A DNA stretch of 64,000 nt. It comes from Aeromonas veronii bv. veronii. GTDB taxonomy: Bacteria; Pseudomonadota; Gammaproteobacteria; Enterobacterales; Aeromonadaceae. The notes under the pieces are model-generated. The model saw only the letters and a list, made by a program, of their open reading frames with translations, had not been told where the DNA came from and made no database searches. The stretch spans positions 120,858 through 184,857 of the forward strand of contig NZ_CDDK01000040.1 in assembly GCF_000820225.1 (NCBI RefSeq), read 5' to 3'. This document shows positions 1 to 8,915 of the stretch, piece after piece. Made by a program: the position numbers and the translations under genes. The first letter of the stretch is position 1. Each line of letters starts with the position of its first letter.

Positions 1-702
1 GGCTTCGGCCACTTTCAGGCGGCTCTTGCCGTGCAGCATCACTTGAGCGTTGGCGTACTCCATGCGGGCGATAGCCGATTCTGGGATCAGCGCCAGCGCC
101 TCCTTGAAGTGACGCTCGGACTCTTCCTTCTTGGCACCATAGGTGAGGCCGCCGATCATGGCCCCCAGCTTGTCGACGATCTCCGCGTGCCAGGCGCCAA
201 AGGCGATATGGGCCTCGGCGTGATCTGGCGCCAGCTCCAGCGCCTTCTCAAGACTTGCCTTGATCTTGTCACCAATTCCTTGCGAGAGGGCCTTGGAGAT
301 GGAAATGACCTGGCTGTAGCGACCGAGTGCCAGCGCGTGGAAATACCAGGCGTTGGCGTTCTTGGGCTGACGCTTTTGCAGCTTCTCGGCATGGCTGGCC
401 GCCCGCTCGAAGGCGGCGCGCTTGGCATACTTGTCCTCCAGCAGATAGCTGGCGTGGATCACTAGCGCCTTGTTTGCCACATTGAGGCCCGCCTCACCGG
501 CCGCTTCGCCAAGAGCGACGGCCCGGGCAAAATCCCCGGCATGATAGGCCCGCCAGGCATCCTGTACCTGCTCATCCTCGGGCCAGGGTTCGGCATCCCC
601 CTGATGGAGACGATCCCAGTTGTCCGCCAGCTTCTGGCCAGCATACTCATAGGCCGCATCCACGTAGGGGAAGGGGACAAATTCGAGTTGTGAAGTGGTC
701 AT
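1..702 (-). CDS. TPR-like protein, 3' end outside the window
   Basis: The first 234 codons of a protein whose C-terminus runs off the left edge. The ATG at 702 has a GGAGAA ribosome site just upstream. The sequence is rich in alanine, leucine and lysine and shows helix-turn-helix repeats of tetratricopeptide type (for example the stretches around AWRAYHAGDFARAVALGEAA and LEKALELAPDHAEAHIAFGA). There is no signal peptide. It starts 25 bases after the TetR gene on the same strand, so it is probably the last gene of the patatin-tetR-TPR operon. TPR proteins are protein-interaction scaffolds; no specific role can be read from the sequence. The gene is certain, the function is not. Confidence 0.75.
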   Translation of the reverse strand, partial: MTTSQLEFVPFPYVDAAYEYAGQKLADNWDRLHQGDAEPWPEDEQVQDAWRAYHAGDFARAVALGEAAGEAGLNVANKALVIHASYLLEDKYAKRAAFERAASHAEKLQKRQPKNANAWYFHALALGRYSQVISISKALSQGIGDKIKASLEKALELAPDHAEAHIAFGAWHAEIVDKLGAMIGGLTYGAKKEESERHFKEALALIPESAIARMEYANAQVMLHGKSRLKVAEA

Positions 703-727
703 GCTTGTTCTCCCTGTAGCATGTGAA

Positions 728-1369
728 TCAAACCTTGTCGGTGTAGTGATGGGCGAGGGCGCCCAGATGAGCGCGGGCATCGGCCCGCAAATAGGGTGCG
801 ACCAGCTGCATCACCTGAAAGACGCCGAGGGCGATATCGGCGTCCACCTTGGGGTGCAGTGCCCGCTGGTAAGAGATCCAGAATGTGCCCACCAGCGCCA
901 CATTGGCCGCCAGCGTGCGCATCTGTTGCGTCGTGCCCTCCATCAGCCCGACCGTTTGCAGATGATTGCAAATGGCGATGGCGGTCTGCTCCTTGCGGCG
1001 CAGCAGGGCGGAAAAGCGCTGTTCCACCTGATGATAACCACTCATCAGGGTCGCGATATCGTAGTAGAGGAAACGGTACTGCCAGATGGCTTCAAACATC
1101 AGGTGGAGAAAGAGCCAGATATCTTCTGGCTCATCGGACGGGGTGCTGACCGCCTCCAGCAGGCGATCCATCTGCTGTTCAAATTCGCAGAACAGGGCGT
1201 TGACGATCTCCTCCTTGTTGTGGAAGTGGTAGTAGAGATTGCCCTGGCTGATCTCCATCTCGGCCGCAATGGCCGAGGTGGTGACGCTGGGTTCCCCTTG
1301 TCGATTGAAGCAGGCGAGGGCAGTGGTCAGGATCCGCTCCCGGGTACGGCGTTTGGGTTTGCGATCCAT
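728..1369 (-). CDS. TetR/AcrR family transcriptional regulator
   Basis: A 213-residue regulator. Residues 8-55 form a TetR-type helix-turn-helix (TRERILTTALACFNRQG, then ISQGNLYYHFHNKEEIVNAL, the usual recognition-helix signature). The C-terminal ligand and dimer domain is helical and, as usual for the family, not informative about the ligand. The start at 1369 is chosen because AGGAG lies immediately upstream and overlaps the stop codon of the patatin gene, leaving a one-base gap and implying translational coupling. A longer in-frame reading into the patatin gene is rejected for that reason. Its neighbours suggest control of a lipid metabolism operon, but no operator was identified. Confidence 0.88.
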   Translation of the reverse strand: MDRKPKRRTRERILTTALACFNRQGEPSVTTSAIAAEMEISQGNLYYHFHNKEEIVNALFCEFEQQMDRLLEAVSTPSDEPEDIWLFLHLMFEAIWQYRFLYYDIATLMSGYHQVEQRFSALLRRKEQTAIAICNHLQTVGLMEGTTQQMRTLAANVALVGTFWISYQRALHPKVDADIALGVFQVMQLVAPYLRADARAHLGALAHHYTDKV

Positions 1370-1370
1370 G

Positions 1371-2558
1371 CTACTCCTTTGGTGATGAACGGCGCACGCC
1401 GTGGCGATAGCGTTTGGCAAGCCAGTGCTGCAGCAGCTCCAGCGACTTGTCGAGGGCGGCAACCGAGCCAATGCCGGGGGCCAGCAGGGTGCGATCTTCA
1501 TCGGCCAGCGCGGCCAGATTGAGCTCGAGGCCATGCTTGGCCAGCACCGGCGCCAGCTCGTCACGACGCTGCCAGAGATCGCGGCGGGTATGCTGGTAAG
1601 CGTGCTCGCAGAGACGGCGGCGATCCCGGTAACTGAACACATTGGTGAAGAACATCTCGCCATCGGCAGAAGAGGGCTCAAACAGCAGGGCGTCGGCGTC
1701 GGGATATTGGTGCTTGTAGCGATCCATCCCCACATGCATGCGGGAGTGGATGATGGCGCGAAAAGTCTGGGCCAGCACCACCGGCAGACCGCTGTCCACC
1801 AGATTGGTCGGGGTGCCGTCGGCCATGTCCGCATCATAGGGCACCAGCGGATTGATGCAGAACACCAGATCCGCCCCCTCTTCCAGCGCTACCGAAGCGT
1901 GCAGAGTCTTGATCAGCGCCCCGTCCACATAGTAACGACCGTTGATCAATGAAGGGGGAAAGAGGCCGGGCAGGGCGGCTGACGCCTGTACCGCCGCCGA
2001 GATGGGCACGTCATCGAGCCCCAGGCTGCCGAAGGCGACCGGATGACCGGTGTCGAGTTCGGTAGCTACCACAAACAGTCGACTGCGCAGCTGGCGAAAA
2101 TCATTGCTGCGGCCGGGACGAGAGAAAAACTGGGTCAGGGTACGATCCACCCCGCGATTGTCGAACAGTCCGGTCGGAATGGCCTTGGAGAGTCCCTGCA
2201 GCGATTCAAACAGGCTGCGCTTCCAGGGCGCCGCCAGATAGTAGGTCAGGCTCTGCCACGCCAGTGGCGGGATCGAGGTCAGGCGGTCGGCATATTCACG
2301 AAAGGCGGGTCGCAGCAAGGTGGCCGGGTCAAACATCTCCCCCGAGTCATCGCTGAGCAGGATCCGCACCAGCTTAGCCGGCGAGATGCCGTTGGCCAGC
2401 GCCGACGCCACCACGGCCCCCGAACTGACGCCGACATAGATATCGGCATGGTCAAGGCGCAGGCCGTTGATGCTGTCAGAGAGGGCAGCGCAGGCACCGA
2501 TCTCGTAGATGCCGCCGAGCGGCCCGCCGCCAGCAAGGGCAATTGCGATGGTACTCAT
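1371..2558 (-). CDS. Patatin-like phospholipase
   Basis: A 395-residue patatin-domain protein. The glycine-rich oxyanion loop is at residues 10-16 (GGGPLGG), the nucleophile elbow GVSSG at about 43-47, and the aspartate of the catalytic dyad lies in a VDGA motif near residue 220. Patatin enzymes hydrolyse acyl ester bonds of phospholipids or neutral lipids with a Ser-Asp dyad. There is no signal peptide, so it is cytoplasmic or membrane-associated. It is the first gene of a tightly spaced minus-strand operon with tetR and the TPR gene. The neighbouring phasin and fatty acyl reductase suggest work on storage lipid or acyl turnover; that link is inference. Confidence 0.88.
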   Translation of the reverse strand: MSTIAIALAGGGPLGGIYEIGACAALSDSINGLRLDHADIYVGVSSGAVVASALANGISPAKLVRILLSDDSGEMFDPATLLRPAFREYADRLTSIPPLAWQSLTYYLAAPWKRSLFESLQGLSKAIPTGLFDNRGVDRTLTQFFSRPGRSNDFRQLRSRLFVVATELDTGHPVAFGSLGLDDVPISAAVQASAALPGLFPPSLINGRYYVDGALIKTLHASVALEEGADLVFCINPLVPYDADMADGTPTNLVDSGLPVVLAQTFRAIIHSRMHVGMDRYKHQYPDADALLFEPSSADGEMFFTNVFSYRDRRRLCEHAYQHTRRDLWQRRDELAPVLAKHGLELNLAALADEDRTLLAPGIGSVAALDKSLELLQHWLAKRYRHGVRRSSPKE

Positions 2559-2596
2559 AGCGTCGCCTCTCTATCCATGACATTCACCATGACAAG

Positions 2597-2624
2597 ACCG
2601 GCCCAGCGCAGGGCATGGGCCGGT
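2597..2624. terminator. Stem-loop downstream of the phasin gene
   Basis: ACCGGCCCA and TGGGCCGGT form a perfect 9-bp stem around a 10-base loop, just after the minus-strand phasin stop. No T-run follows on either strand, so it could be a weak terminator or an mRNA 3' stabiliser. Confidence 0.4.
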
Positions 2625-2652
2625 ATCAATCACCTTCCGCCACCACGAGGGA

Positions 2653-3225
2653 TCAGGGCAGGACGCTCTCTGCTTTGGCCTTCACCTCTTTCACCGCGTC
2701 TTCGGCGGCGGAGAGGAGATCGGCGGCCTGCTCAACCACGGCCTCTTTGGCCTTGGCTACCGGTGCCTTCTTTACCGGAGGCTTGCGGGCAGCGGGCTTT
2801 TTGGCGGCAGCCGGTTTGGCTTCAGCGGCAGGAGCCTCCTCTTCCTGCGCATCCAGCAGTTGCTGGACCACGTCGGTCAGCTCGGCCATGCGCTTGGAGA
2901 GCTTATCGATATCCTTGCGGGTCGGAATGCCGAGGCTGGCCACAGCGCGGGCCACGCGATCTTCAAACACCTGCTCCAGACGGCCCCAGGTATTGGCGGT
3001 CTTGTCGGTCACAGCGGCAATCTTCTCATCTGCGCTCTGACGGGTTTTGGCCTGCAATGCTTCCCCTTCCTGCACGAGGGCTTCAAAGATCTTGCCACCC
3101 TCTTCCTGCGCCTTGGCATAGGCACCCAGACCCGCCAACCAGATCTGCTGGGTGGACTCCTTGATGGTGGAGGTGAGTTGGTTGTCGGTCACTGACCCTG
3201 CCAGCGCTTTCAATTTCTTAGCCAT
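2653..3225 (-). CDS. Phasin family protein (polyhydroxyalkanoate granule-associated)
   Basis: A 190-residue protein. The first ~120 residues are an amphipathic helical phasin domain of the PhaI/PhaF type (QIWLAGLGAYAKAQEEGGKI is the family hallmark, followed by LGIPTRKDIDKLSKRMAEL). The tail from about residue 128 is Ala/Lys/Pro-rich, like the histone-like tails of PhaF proteins that bind DNA. Phasins coat intracellular PHA or lipid granules. Start at 3225 has GGAGA upstream; an upstream in-frame extension lacks one. No PHA synthase lies in the window. The adjacent divergent reductase and the patatin gene make a storage-lipid context plausible. Confidence 0.88.
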   Translation of the reverse strand: MAKKLKALAGSVTDNQLTSTIKESTQQIWLAGLGAYAKAQEEGGKIFEALVQEGEALQAKTRQSADEKIAAVTDKTANTWGRLEQVFEDRVARAVASLGIPTRKDIDKLSKRMAELTDVVQQLLDAQEEEAPAAEAKPAAAKKPAARKPPVKKAPVAKAKEAVVEQAADLLSAAEDAVKEVKAKAESVLP

Positions 3226-3473
3226 GATCTTCTCCTTGAATAACGACAGATAAATGTAATGGCGACAACGAAACTGCAATCGGGTTGTGGCATTACTGAT
3301 TTTTCAACTTCAGTCTAGGGAGAAAAAATAGAGGGTTCTACCTAATAACGGAACAGGCACACCACCGAAATTAGGGTTTGCTCACGAACCGACAATCAAA
3401 TTGCGGATTCCCATATGAATCGTGATATATCTAACAACCTAGTAACACCCTAATCAGTAGCAGGATTCTCTTT

Positions 3474-5447
3474 ATGAACTATTTCATTACTGGCGGTAGT
3501 GGTTTTATCGGGCGTCGATTGATCAAAAAGTTATTCCAACAGCATCCCGACTGTATCGTCTATTTTCTGATGCGCGCCTCTCATCAGGATAAATTGCCGG
3601 AGTTATTTGCATTCTGGAATGTGGATGAATCGCGCGCAGTCCCGGTTTTTGGCGACATGACGCAACCGCTGCTGGGGGTGTCGGTCGAGATACAGGAGCA
3701 GTTGATCGGCAAGATCGACCACTTCTTCCATCTGGCGGCCATCTATGACCTCAACGCCAAGGCCGGGATCCAGCAGCAGGTCAACACCGAAGGGACCCGT
3801 CAAGCCGTTCAACTTGCCGAGCGGCTGGGGGCGGGGCAGTTCCACCACTGCAGCTCCATCGCGGCAGCGGGCCTGTTTGACGGTCTGTTTCGCGAGGATA
3901 TGTTCGATGAGGCCGAACACCTCGACATGCCTTACTTCCAGACCAAGCACGAAGCCGAAGGGATTGTGCGCAATGAGTGCACAGTTCCGTGGCGAGTCTA
4001 TCGACCGGGGATCGTTGTCGGTGACTCCAATACCGGCGAGATGGACAAGATCGACGGCCCTTACTACTTCTTCAAGACCATCCAGAAGCTGCGCCGTCTG
4101 CTGCCGCCCTGGATGCCCGCCATCGGGGTTGAGGGCGGGCGCATCAATATCGTGCCGGTCAACTTTGTGGTCGATGCCATGGAGCATATCGCCCATCAGG
4201 AGGGAGAGGAGAACAAAACCTTCCATCTGACCGACCCCAACCCGATGCGGGTTGGCGATATGCTGAGCACCTTCTCCCGCGCCGCCCATGCGCCAGAGCC
4301 TGCGATCCGCATCAATGCCTCTCTCTTTAATTTCATTCCCCGCCACCTGACCGCCATGCTGATGACCATGGCGCCGGTGCGCCGCATCCGCGATGCCGCC
4401 ATCGCCGATCTGGGTCTGCCCAAGGATGTGTTCCGCCTTATCAGTTATCCCACCCGTTTCGACAGTCGCGAAACCCAGCGAGTACTGAAAGGAACCGGTA
4501 TCGAAGTGCCACCACTGCACAGCTACGCCTGGCGGCTGTGGGATTACTGGGAGCGTCACCTCGACCCGGAGCTCTTCATCGATCGCTCCCTGCGTGGTCG
4601 GGTAGAAGGCAAGGTGGTGCTGGTGACCGGGGCCACCTCAGGCATTGGCCGTGCAACCGCGCGCAAGCTGGCGGGGGCGGGGGCCAACGTCGTTACCATC
4701 GCCCGCGACGAGCAGAAGATTGCCGAGACTAAAGCGGAGTTTGCCGAGCTGGGGCTGACCATCGAGATCTATCAGGGGGATCTCTCCAATCTGGCGCAAG
4801 CCGAGGAGATCACCGCTCGCATCGTGGCCGATCACGGTGGCGTCGATATTCTGGTCAACAATGCCGGCCGCTCCATCCGCCGCTCCATCGAGGACTCCTT
4901 CGATCGCTTCCACGATCTGGAGCGCACCATGCAGCTCAACTACTTTGGCGCGCTCAAGGTGATCATGGGGGTGCTACCCACCATGATCGAGAAGAAAAAA
5001 GGGCACATCATCAACATCTCCTCCATCGGGGTGTTGACCAATGCGCCGCGCTTCTCCGCCTATGTTGCCTCCAAGTCGGCCCTCGATGCCTGGGTGCGTA
5101 CCGCCGCCTCCGAGTTTGCCGATAAAGGGGTCAGCTTCTCCATCATCAATATGCCGCTGGTGAAAACGCCGATGGTCGCGCCGACCAAGGTCTATGAGCA
5201 GGTGCCGATGATGACGCCGGAAGAGGCGGCCGATCTGGTGTGCGATACCATCATCAACAAACATGTGCGACTGGCGACTCGCCTCGGGGTATTTGGCCAG
5301 GTGGTTCACGCTCTGGCACCGCGGGTTGCCCAGGTGATCATGAACACCAGCTTCCGCACCTTTGCCGATCCCAAGGATGGCGACAAATCCAAAGCCACCG
5401 CCGATCAGGTTGCCGTCTCGACCCTGATCAAGGGGATCCACTTCTAA
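3474..5447 (+). CDS. Two-domain fatty acyl-CoA/ACP reductase (Marinobacter FAR type)
   Basis: A 657-residue fusion of two Rossmann reductases. Residues 1-~365 are an extended SDR domain with TGGSGFIG at 6-13 and a YFQTKHEAE active-site segment. From about residue 380 there is a classical SDR domain with TGATSGIGRA, NNAGRS, the NISSIG serine and YVASKSAL (YxxxK). From memory it resembles the Marinobacter fatty acyl reductase (Maqu_2507 type) along its whole length, including NAPRFSAYVASKSALDA and NMPLVKTPM; that family reduces fatty acyl-CoA or acyl-ACP to fatty alcohol with NADPH. The gene stands alone behind a 248-base leader and ends at a strong terminator. Substrate specificity is inferred from the family. 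Confidence 0.82.
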   Translation: MNYFITGGSGFIGRRLIKKLFQQHPDCIVYFLMRASHQDKLPELFAFWNVDESRAVPVFGDMTQPLLGVSVEIQEQLIGKIDHFFHLAAIYDLNAKAGIQQQVNTEGTRQAVQLAERLGAGQFHHCSSIAAAGLFDGLFREDMFDEAEHLDMPYFQTKHEAEGIVRNECTVPWRVYRPGIVVGDSNTGEMDKIDGPYYFFKTIQKLRRLLPPWMPAIGVEGGRINIVPVNFVVDAMEHIAHQEGEENKTFHLTDPNPMRVGDMLSTFSRAAHAPEPAIRINASLFNFIPRHLTAMLMTMAPVRRIRDAAIADLGLPKDVFRLISYPTRFDSRETQRVLKGTGIEVPPLHSYAWRLWDYWERHLDPELFIDRSLRGRVEGKVVLVTGATSGIGRATARKLAGAGANVVTIARDEQKIAETKAEFAELGLTIEIYQGDLSNLAQAEEITARIVADHGGVDILVNNAGRSIRRSIEDSFDRFHDLERTMQLNYFGALKVIMGVLPTMIEKKKGHIINISSIGVLTNAPRFSAYVASKSALDAWVRTAASEFADKGVSFSIINMPLVKTPMVAPTKVYEQVPMMTPEEAADLVCDTIINKHVRLATRLGVFGQVVHALAPRVAQVIMNTSFRTFADPKDGDKSKATADQVAVSTLIKGIHF

Positions 5448-5470
5448 CCTGATGATGGGATAAAGAGATC

Positions 5471-5500
5471 AACAGGGGCCTGAGCAATCAGGCCCCTGTT
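5471..5500 (+). terminator. Rho-independent terminator of the fatty acyl reductase
   Basis: A perfect 13-bp stem (AACAGGGGCCTGA with its complement), 4-base loop GCAA, then TTTTATTT on the plus strand. Confidence 0.88.
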
Positions 5501-5537
5501 TTATTTGGAATAACAGTTGAAGGACGAATAAGGAGGG

Positions 5538-6413
5538 TCAGACTCGGGACAACAACTCAATCAGCAGCTCAGTCGTGCGACGGGAGTAAAGCAGAGAGAG
5601 ATGGCCAATGGCGGGCAACTCGATATCCTCCATTCCCACCAATCGTTGCCGCTCTTGCGGCATCACCACATTGTCGTGACTGGTGCGCACTGAGATGCCG
5701 GGCACGCAAAGCGGCACAGAGGCAAAACGTTGCAACCAGCCGGAACCGGGCTCCATCTCGCGGGCATTGGCCCCAAGCCCAAGGGCGGCCAGCTGACTGC
5801 CCTGATGAGGCGTAGCCAGCGTGATCAGGCGCGCGACCTTGTCACCACCATGGATAGCCAGATAGTCGCGGCAGACCAGCCCCCCCATACTGTGGCCGAC
5901 CAGCACCAGCTTGTCAGCCCCGGTCTGCGCCAGCACATCGTCAATCCGGGTGGCCAGCAGCGGCACCATCTCATCGATATGACCAAATGGTGGCATCAGG
6001 GTAATGGTGGCAACCACATGGCCTGCGGCCTCCAGTCGGGTGCGCTGGGTGCGCCAGATACCGCGGCTGCAACCGTAACCATGTACCAGCAATACGGGAC
6101 GCTGGCATGGACGCAGCCGATCGGGTGCCATCAACAAAGGCTCGAACGGTAACAACAAGGTGAAGGTGTAAAGGTAGGCCAGCATCTCCTGCGCCATCAT
6201 CTTCACCCTGCGCCAGGGGCCGATAGCCGGGGAGGGGTAGAAGCGGGTAAACAGCCAACTGCCGAGCACCACCAGACAGCGCAACCCAAGCAGGGCAAAC
6301 ACCACAAACAGCAGGGTCAGCAACCAGGGGAGTCCCACGACCAAGTGGGCGATACTCCCGAGGAGCAGCACCTCTACCATCAGCAGGATAAACAGGTGTC
6401 GTACGATCGTCAT
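5538..6413 (-). CDS. Alpha/beta hydrolase (lipase-like), membrane-anchored
   Basis: A 291-residue protein. The first ~65 residues contain two hydrophobic segments that probably anchor it in the inner membrane. The hydrolase domain follows, with HGYG (oxyanion region) and the nucleophile elbow GHSMGG; a C-terminal GHLSLL supplies the likely catalytic histidine. It resembles triacylglycerol lipase / PGAP1-like hydrolases. I chose ATG at 6413; a TTG at 6449 gives 12 more residues but has no ribosome site. The gene converges on the fatty acyl reductase and is separated from it by the terminator. Substrate unknown; lipid ester hydrolysis is inferred. Confidence 0.8.
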   Translation of the reverse strand: MTIVRHLFILLMVEVLLLGSIAHLVVGLPWLLTLLFVVFALLGLRCLVVLGSWLFTRFYPSPAIGPWRRVKMMAQEMLAYLYTFTLLLPFEPLLMAPDRLRPCQRPVLLVHGYGCSRGIWRTQRTRLEAAGHVVATITLMPPFGHIDEMVPLLATRIDDVLAQTGADKLVLVGHSMGGLVCRDYLAIHGGDKVARLITLATPHQGSQLAALGLGANAREMEPGSGWLQRFASVPLCVPGISVRTSHDNVVMPQERQRLVGMEDIELPAIGHLSLLYSRRTTELLIELLSRV

Positions 6414-6533
6414 AAGGTCATGATCCGACCAGTCAGGCGTGGAAGTCAAACGGCACTTTGAGACAGCTTGATCCAGCGCGGCTTTTGTCGCTAAACCCCG
6501 GCGAACTCTTTTCCGGTGAGGTTATTTACAATA

Positions 6534-6549
6534 CTGTATATCCATACAT
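6534..6549. promoter_or_regulatory. LexA (SOS) box of yebG
   Basis: CTGTATATCCATACAT fits CTGT-N8-ACAG with one end mismatch and lies 35 bases before yebG, an established SOS gene in E. coli. Confidence 0.7.
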
Positions 6550-6583
6550 ATACTCTATCCATCATCACCAAGAGGAGGCCATC

Positions 6584-6886
6584 ATGGCTGTCGAGATCAA
6601 ATATGTGGTTGTTCGTGGGGGAGTGGAAAAAATGACCTTTGCCAGCAAAAAAGAGGCCGATGCCTATGACAAGCTGCTGGATACGGCCGATGAGTTGATG
6701 ACCCTGTTGGCTGGCGCCCCGATCGAGCTGGCGCCAGAGCAGCAAGAGAGTCTGGCATTCTACCTGGCAGAGCAGCGCGATGTGCTGCAAACCCTGCTGC
6801 GCGGCGGCAAGGTTCAGGCAGGCACGAAAGAGGAAGAGGCCCCAGCAGCCAAGCGCAAGGAGAAGCCACTAAAGCAGGTGGCCTGA
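6584..6886 (+). CDS. yebG: YebG family SOS-inducible protein
   Basis: A 100-residue protein close to the length of E. coli YebG (about 96). The N-terminus MAVEIKYVVVRGG and the EADAYDKLLD segment are typical of the family. The C-terminus is a Lys/Glu/Ala-rich tail. In E. coli yebG is DNA-damage inducible through LexA and its molecular role is unclear. Start at 6584 follows GAGGAGG; a longer in-frame reading from 6458 is rejected because it would overlap the LexA box and promoter. Confidence 0.88.
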   Translation: MAVEIKYVVVRGGVEKMTFASKKEADAYDKLLDTADELMTLLAGAPIELAPEQQESLAFYLAEQRDVLQTLLRGGKVQAGTKEEEAPAAKRKEKPLKQVA

Positions 6887-7233
6887 TTGCACAGACCTGC
6901 TATTTCTCGGGATAAACAGCTCATGGCATTCACTTTATTTGCATTTAAAACCATTTAAACGGCTATTTACCCCGAGAATTTTTTAACCATGCTGCATATC
7001 CCATGCATAACTGAATAGCGTGCACCACTGAGCGACATCAGCCAGATCTATGAGGAAATAATGAGCAAACAGTGGAGAGAACGTTATCCAGATCGCTCCC
7101 GGTGACCTTAATCAGCAACAAGAAGAGGCAATACAAATCCCAATAGAAGCCGCATTCATGTATCACGAGCCCTTTTCTAGCAACTCGGCTCACAGGCTCA
7201 TATCGTCTCATCTCAGCATCAACAAGCAACACC
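6887..7233. other. Intergenic region with a long-range terminator-like stem
   Basis: No convincing gene. 6904-6916 pairs with 6966-6978 (12 of 13 positions) and is followed by six T residues at 6979-6984, so it may terminate yebG despite the ~49-base loop. The rest is the leader of the recombinase gene. An antisense ORF at 7038-7235 has no recognisable features. Confidence 0.45.
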
Positions 7234-8544
7234 ATGACTCAACAACCATTATCCTTGCCGCCAGCCATGCCGCTGTTTGACAGCCTTATCTATCTGGAGA
7301 CCGGTAACCCGCAGGTCAATCAGTACCTTGCCAACCTCAGCCTCAACGATGTACCCGATGCCGGGCTGGTTTACGAACTGGCGGTCGATTGGCTGCTGGA
7401 GCAGCGCAACAGCGAAAACAACTACAAAACCTATCGCAGCGAACTGACCACTTTTTTGCACTGGTGCTTTCGAGAGGCGGCCATCAGCCCGAAAGATCTC
7501 ACTCGCCGCATCATGATCCGCTATCTCGACTACTGTCAGTCGCCCCCTGACGAGTTGATCGCCTATCGCAACGTAGCGCAATTTGTCATCGACAAGGAGT
7601 GGGTAGAGCGGTTGCCCAATCCGCAATGGCGACCGTTTCTCGGCAAGCGGGAGCTGGGCCGCACCTTGCCCTATCGCCTGAGCGAGCAGGCGATGAAGAC
7701 CAAGCTCGCCATCTTGTCGGCCTTCTTCCAGTTCCTGATCCAGGAGGAGTACATGGACAGGAATCCCGCTCTGCTGCTGCAGCGGGTCAAACGGCCGCAA
7801 CAGCAGGAGGCCGATGATCAGGTGCAGGCCTTCAGCGAATTGCAGTGGTCATACGTGATGCAGGCCGCCGATACCCTTGCCAACGACCATCCGGAGCAGC
7901 ACGAGCGCAGCCGTTTTCTCACCATTCTGATGTACGCCTGCTATCTGCGGATCTCTGAAGTTGCAGCTCGGCCGGGCTTTACCCCTGTGATGGGGCAGTT
8001 CAGGCGGGATCGCAAAACCGGCGTCTGGGGCTACTTTATTCCGCAAAGCAAAGGGGGCAAACGGCGTACCGTAGCGGTATCCCAAGCACTGTTGGCGGCA
8101 CTTGAACGCTACCGCCGCTTCCTCGGTCTCTCTCCCTTGCCGACACCGGATGAACAGACACCGCTGTTCGTTCGCCATAAAGCGGCAGCCCACGGCCGCG
8201 AGCAGGGCGAGCTAAACGCCAATCTCGGTATTCGCCAGTTACGGGATTTGATCATGGTGATCATCGGTAAAGGCGCAGAATTGGCAGAGCAGGATGGATT
8301 TGTCCAGGATGCGGCCGAAATGCGGCAACTTTCTCCCCATGCGATCCGCCACACCGGGATCACCCATGACATCAACCTGCATGGTCGACCGCTTTCCCAC
8401 GTACAAGCCGATGCAGGACATGACAGCATCGACACCACTTCGAAATACCTGCACACCAGCAACAGTGAACGACATGAGAGCGCCCAGCAAAAGCCGCTGG
8501 ACCGATTGAACCAACACGTGAGAGATAACATTCAGGAGGACTAA
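7234..8544 (+). CDS. Tyrosine recombinase / site-specific integrase family protein
   Basis: A 436-residue protein. An N-terminal core-binding (SAM-like) domain covers about residues 45-190. The catalytic domain follows, with all expected residues visible: Arg in YACYLRISEV, Lys in SKGGKRR, HAIRHTG (HxxR), His in DAGHDS and the nucleophile Tyr in TSKYLHT. The family cuts and rejoins DNA by a 3'-phosphotyrosine intermediate. It is longer than XerC/XerD (~300 aa). No excisionase, flanking repeats or tRNA target are seen, and it lies 2 kb from the Xer-integrated prophage. It may be a stand-alone chromosomal recombinase or a relic of a lost element. No strong ribosome site precedes the ATG. Confidence 0.85.
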   Translation: MTQQPLSLPPAMPLFDSLIYLETGNPQVNQYLANLSLNDVPDAGLVYELAVDWLLEQRNSENNYKTYRSELTTFLHWCFREAAISPKDLTRRIMIRYLDYCQSPPDELIAYRNVAQFVIDKEWVERLPNPQWRPFLGKRELGRTLPYRLSEQAMKTKLAILSAFFQFLIQEEYMDRNPALLLQRVKRPQQQEADDQVQAFSELQWSYVMQAADTLANDHPEQHERSRFLTILMYACYLRISEVAARPGFTPVMGQFRRDRKTGVWGYFIPQSKGGKRRTVAVSQALLAALERYRRFLGLSPLPTPDEQTPLFVRHKAAAHGREQGELNANLGIRQLRDLIMVIIGKGAELAEQDGFVQDAAEMRQLSPHAIRHTGITHDINLHGRPLSHVQADAGHDSIDTTSKYLHTSNSERHESAQQKPLDRLNQHVRDNIQED

Positions 8545-8915
8545 CGAACAACGTGACATGACCCTGATTTATATTGACTGCTCTTAGAACACAGAATGGC
8601 TTGTTTGGGGTGTCATAGAAGTTGGCGCGGCAATGTTGTACTTCTCTGGATGCAGTCGGTTCAGGAAATATTTTTGGCTCACATGGATGATTCAGAACAG
8701 GCTCCTTGCCATCTTCGGCATACATATTGATCCCGTAGCAGAGAAGCAAAAAACGAAGTTGCTTGCTGAAACACCGAGAACACCCGATGCCGAAAGCTAA
8801 GTAACATGCCGGAAGCAGTCATATTCGGTTGAACAGCGCCTTGTTATCACACTTGCATATCCAGTCATCATTGGTGATATTGATATCAATATTAACGAGA
8901 TACCAAGGAGCAGGT
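8545..8915. other. Intergenic region without a recognisable gene
   Basis: 371 bases between the recombinase and the next small gene. ORFs here are short and lack ribosome sites. The last 40 bases are AT-rich (GATATTGATATCAATATTAA, near 8874-8895) and may hold the promoter of the gene at 8916. Confidence 0.5.
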
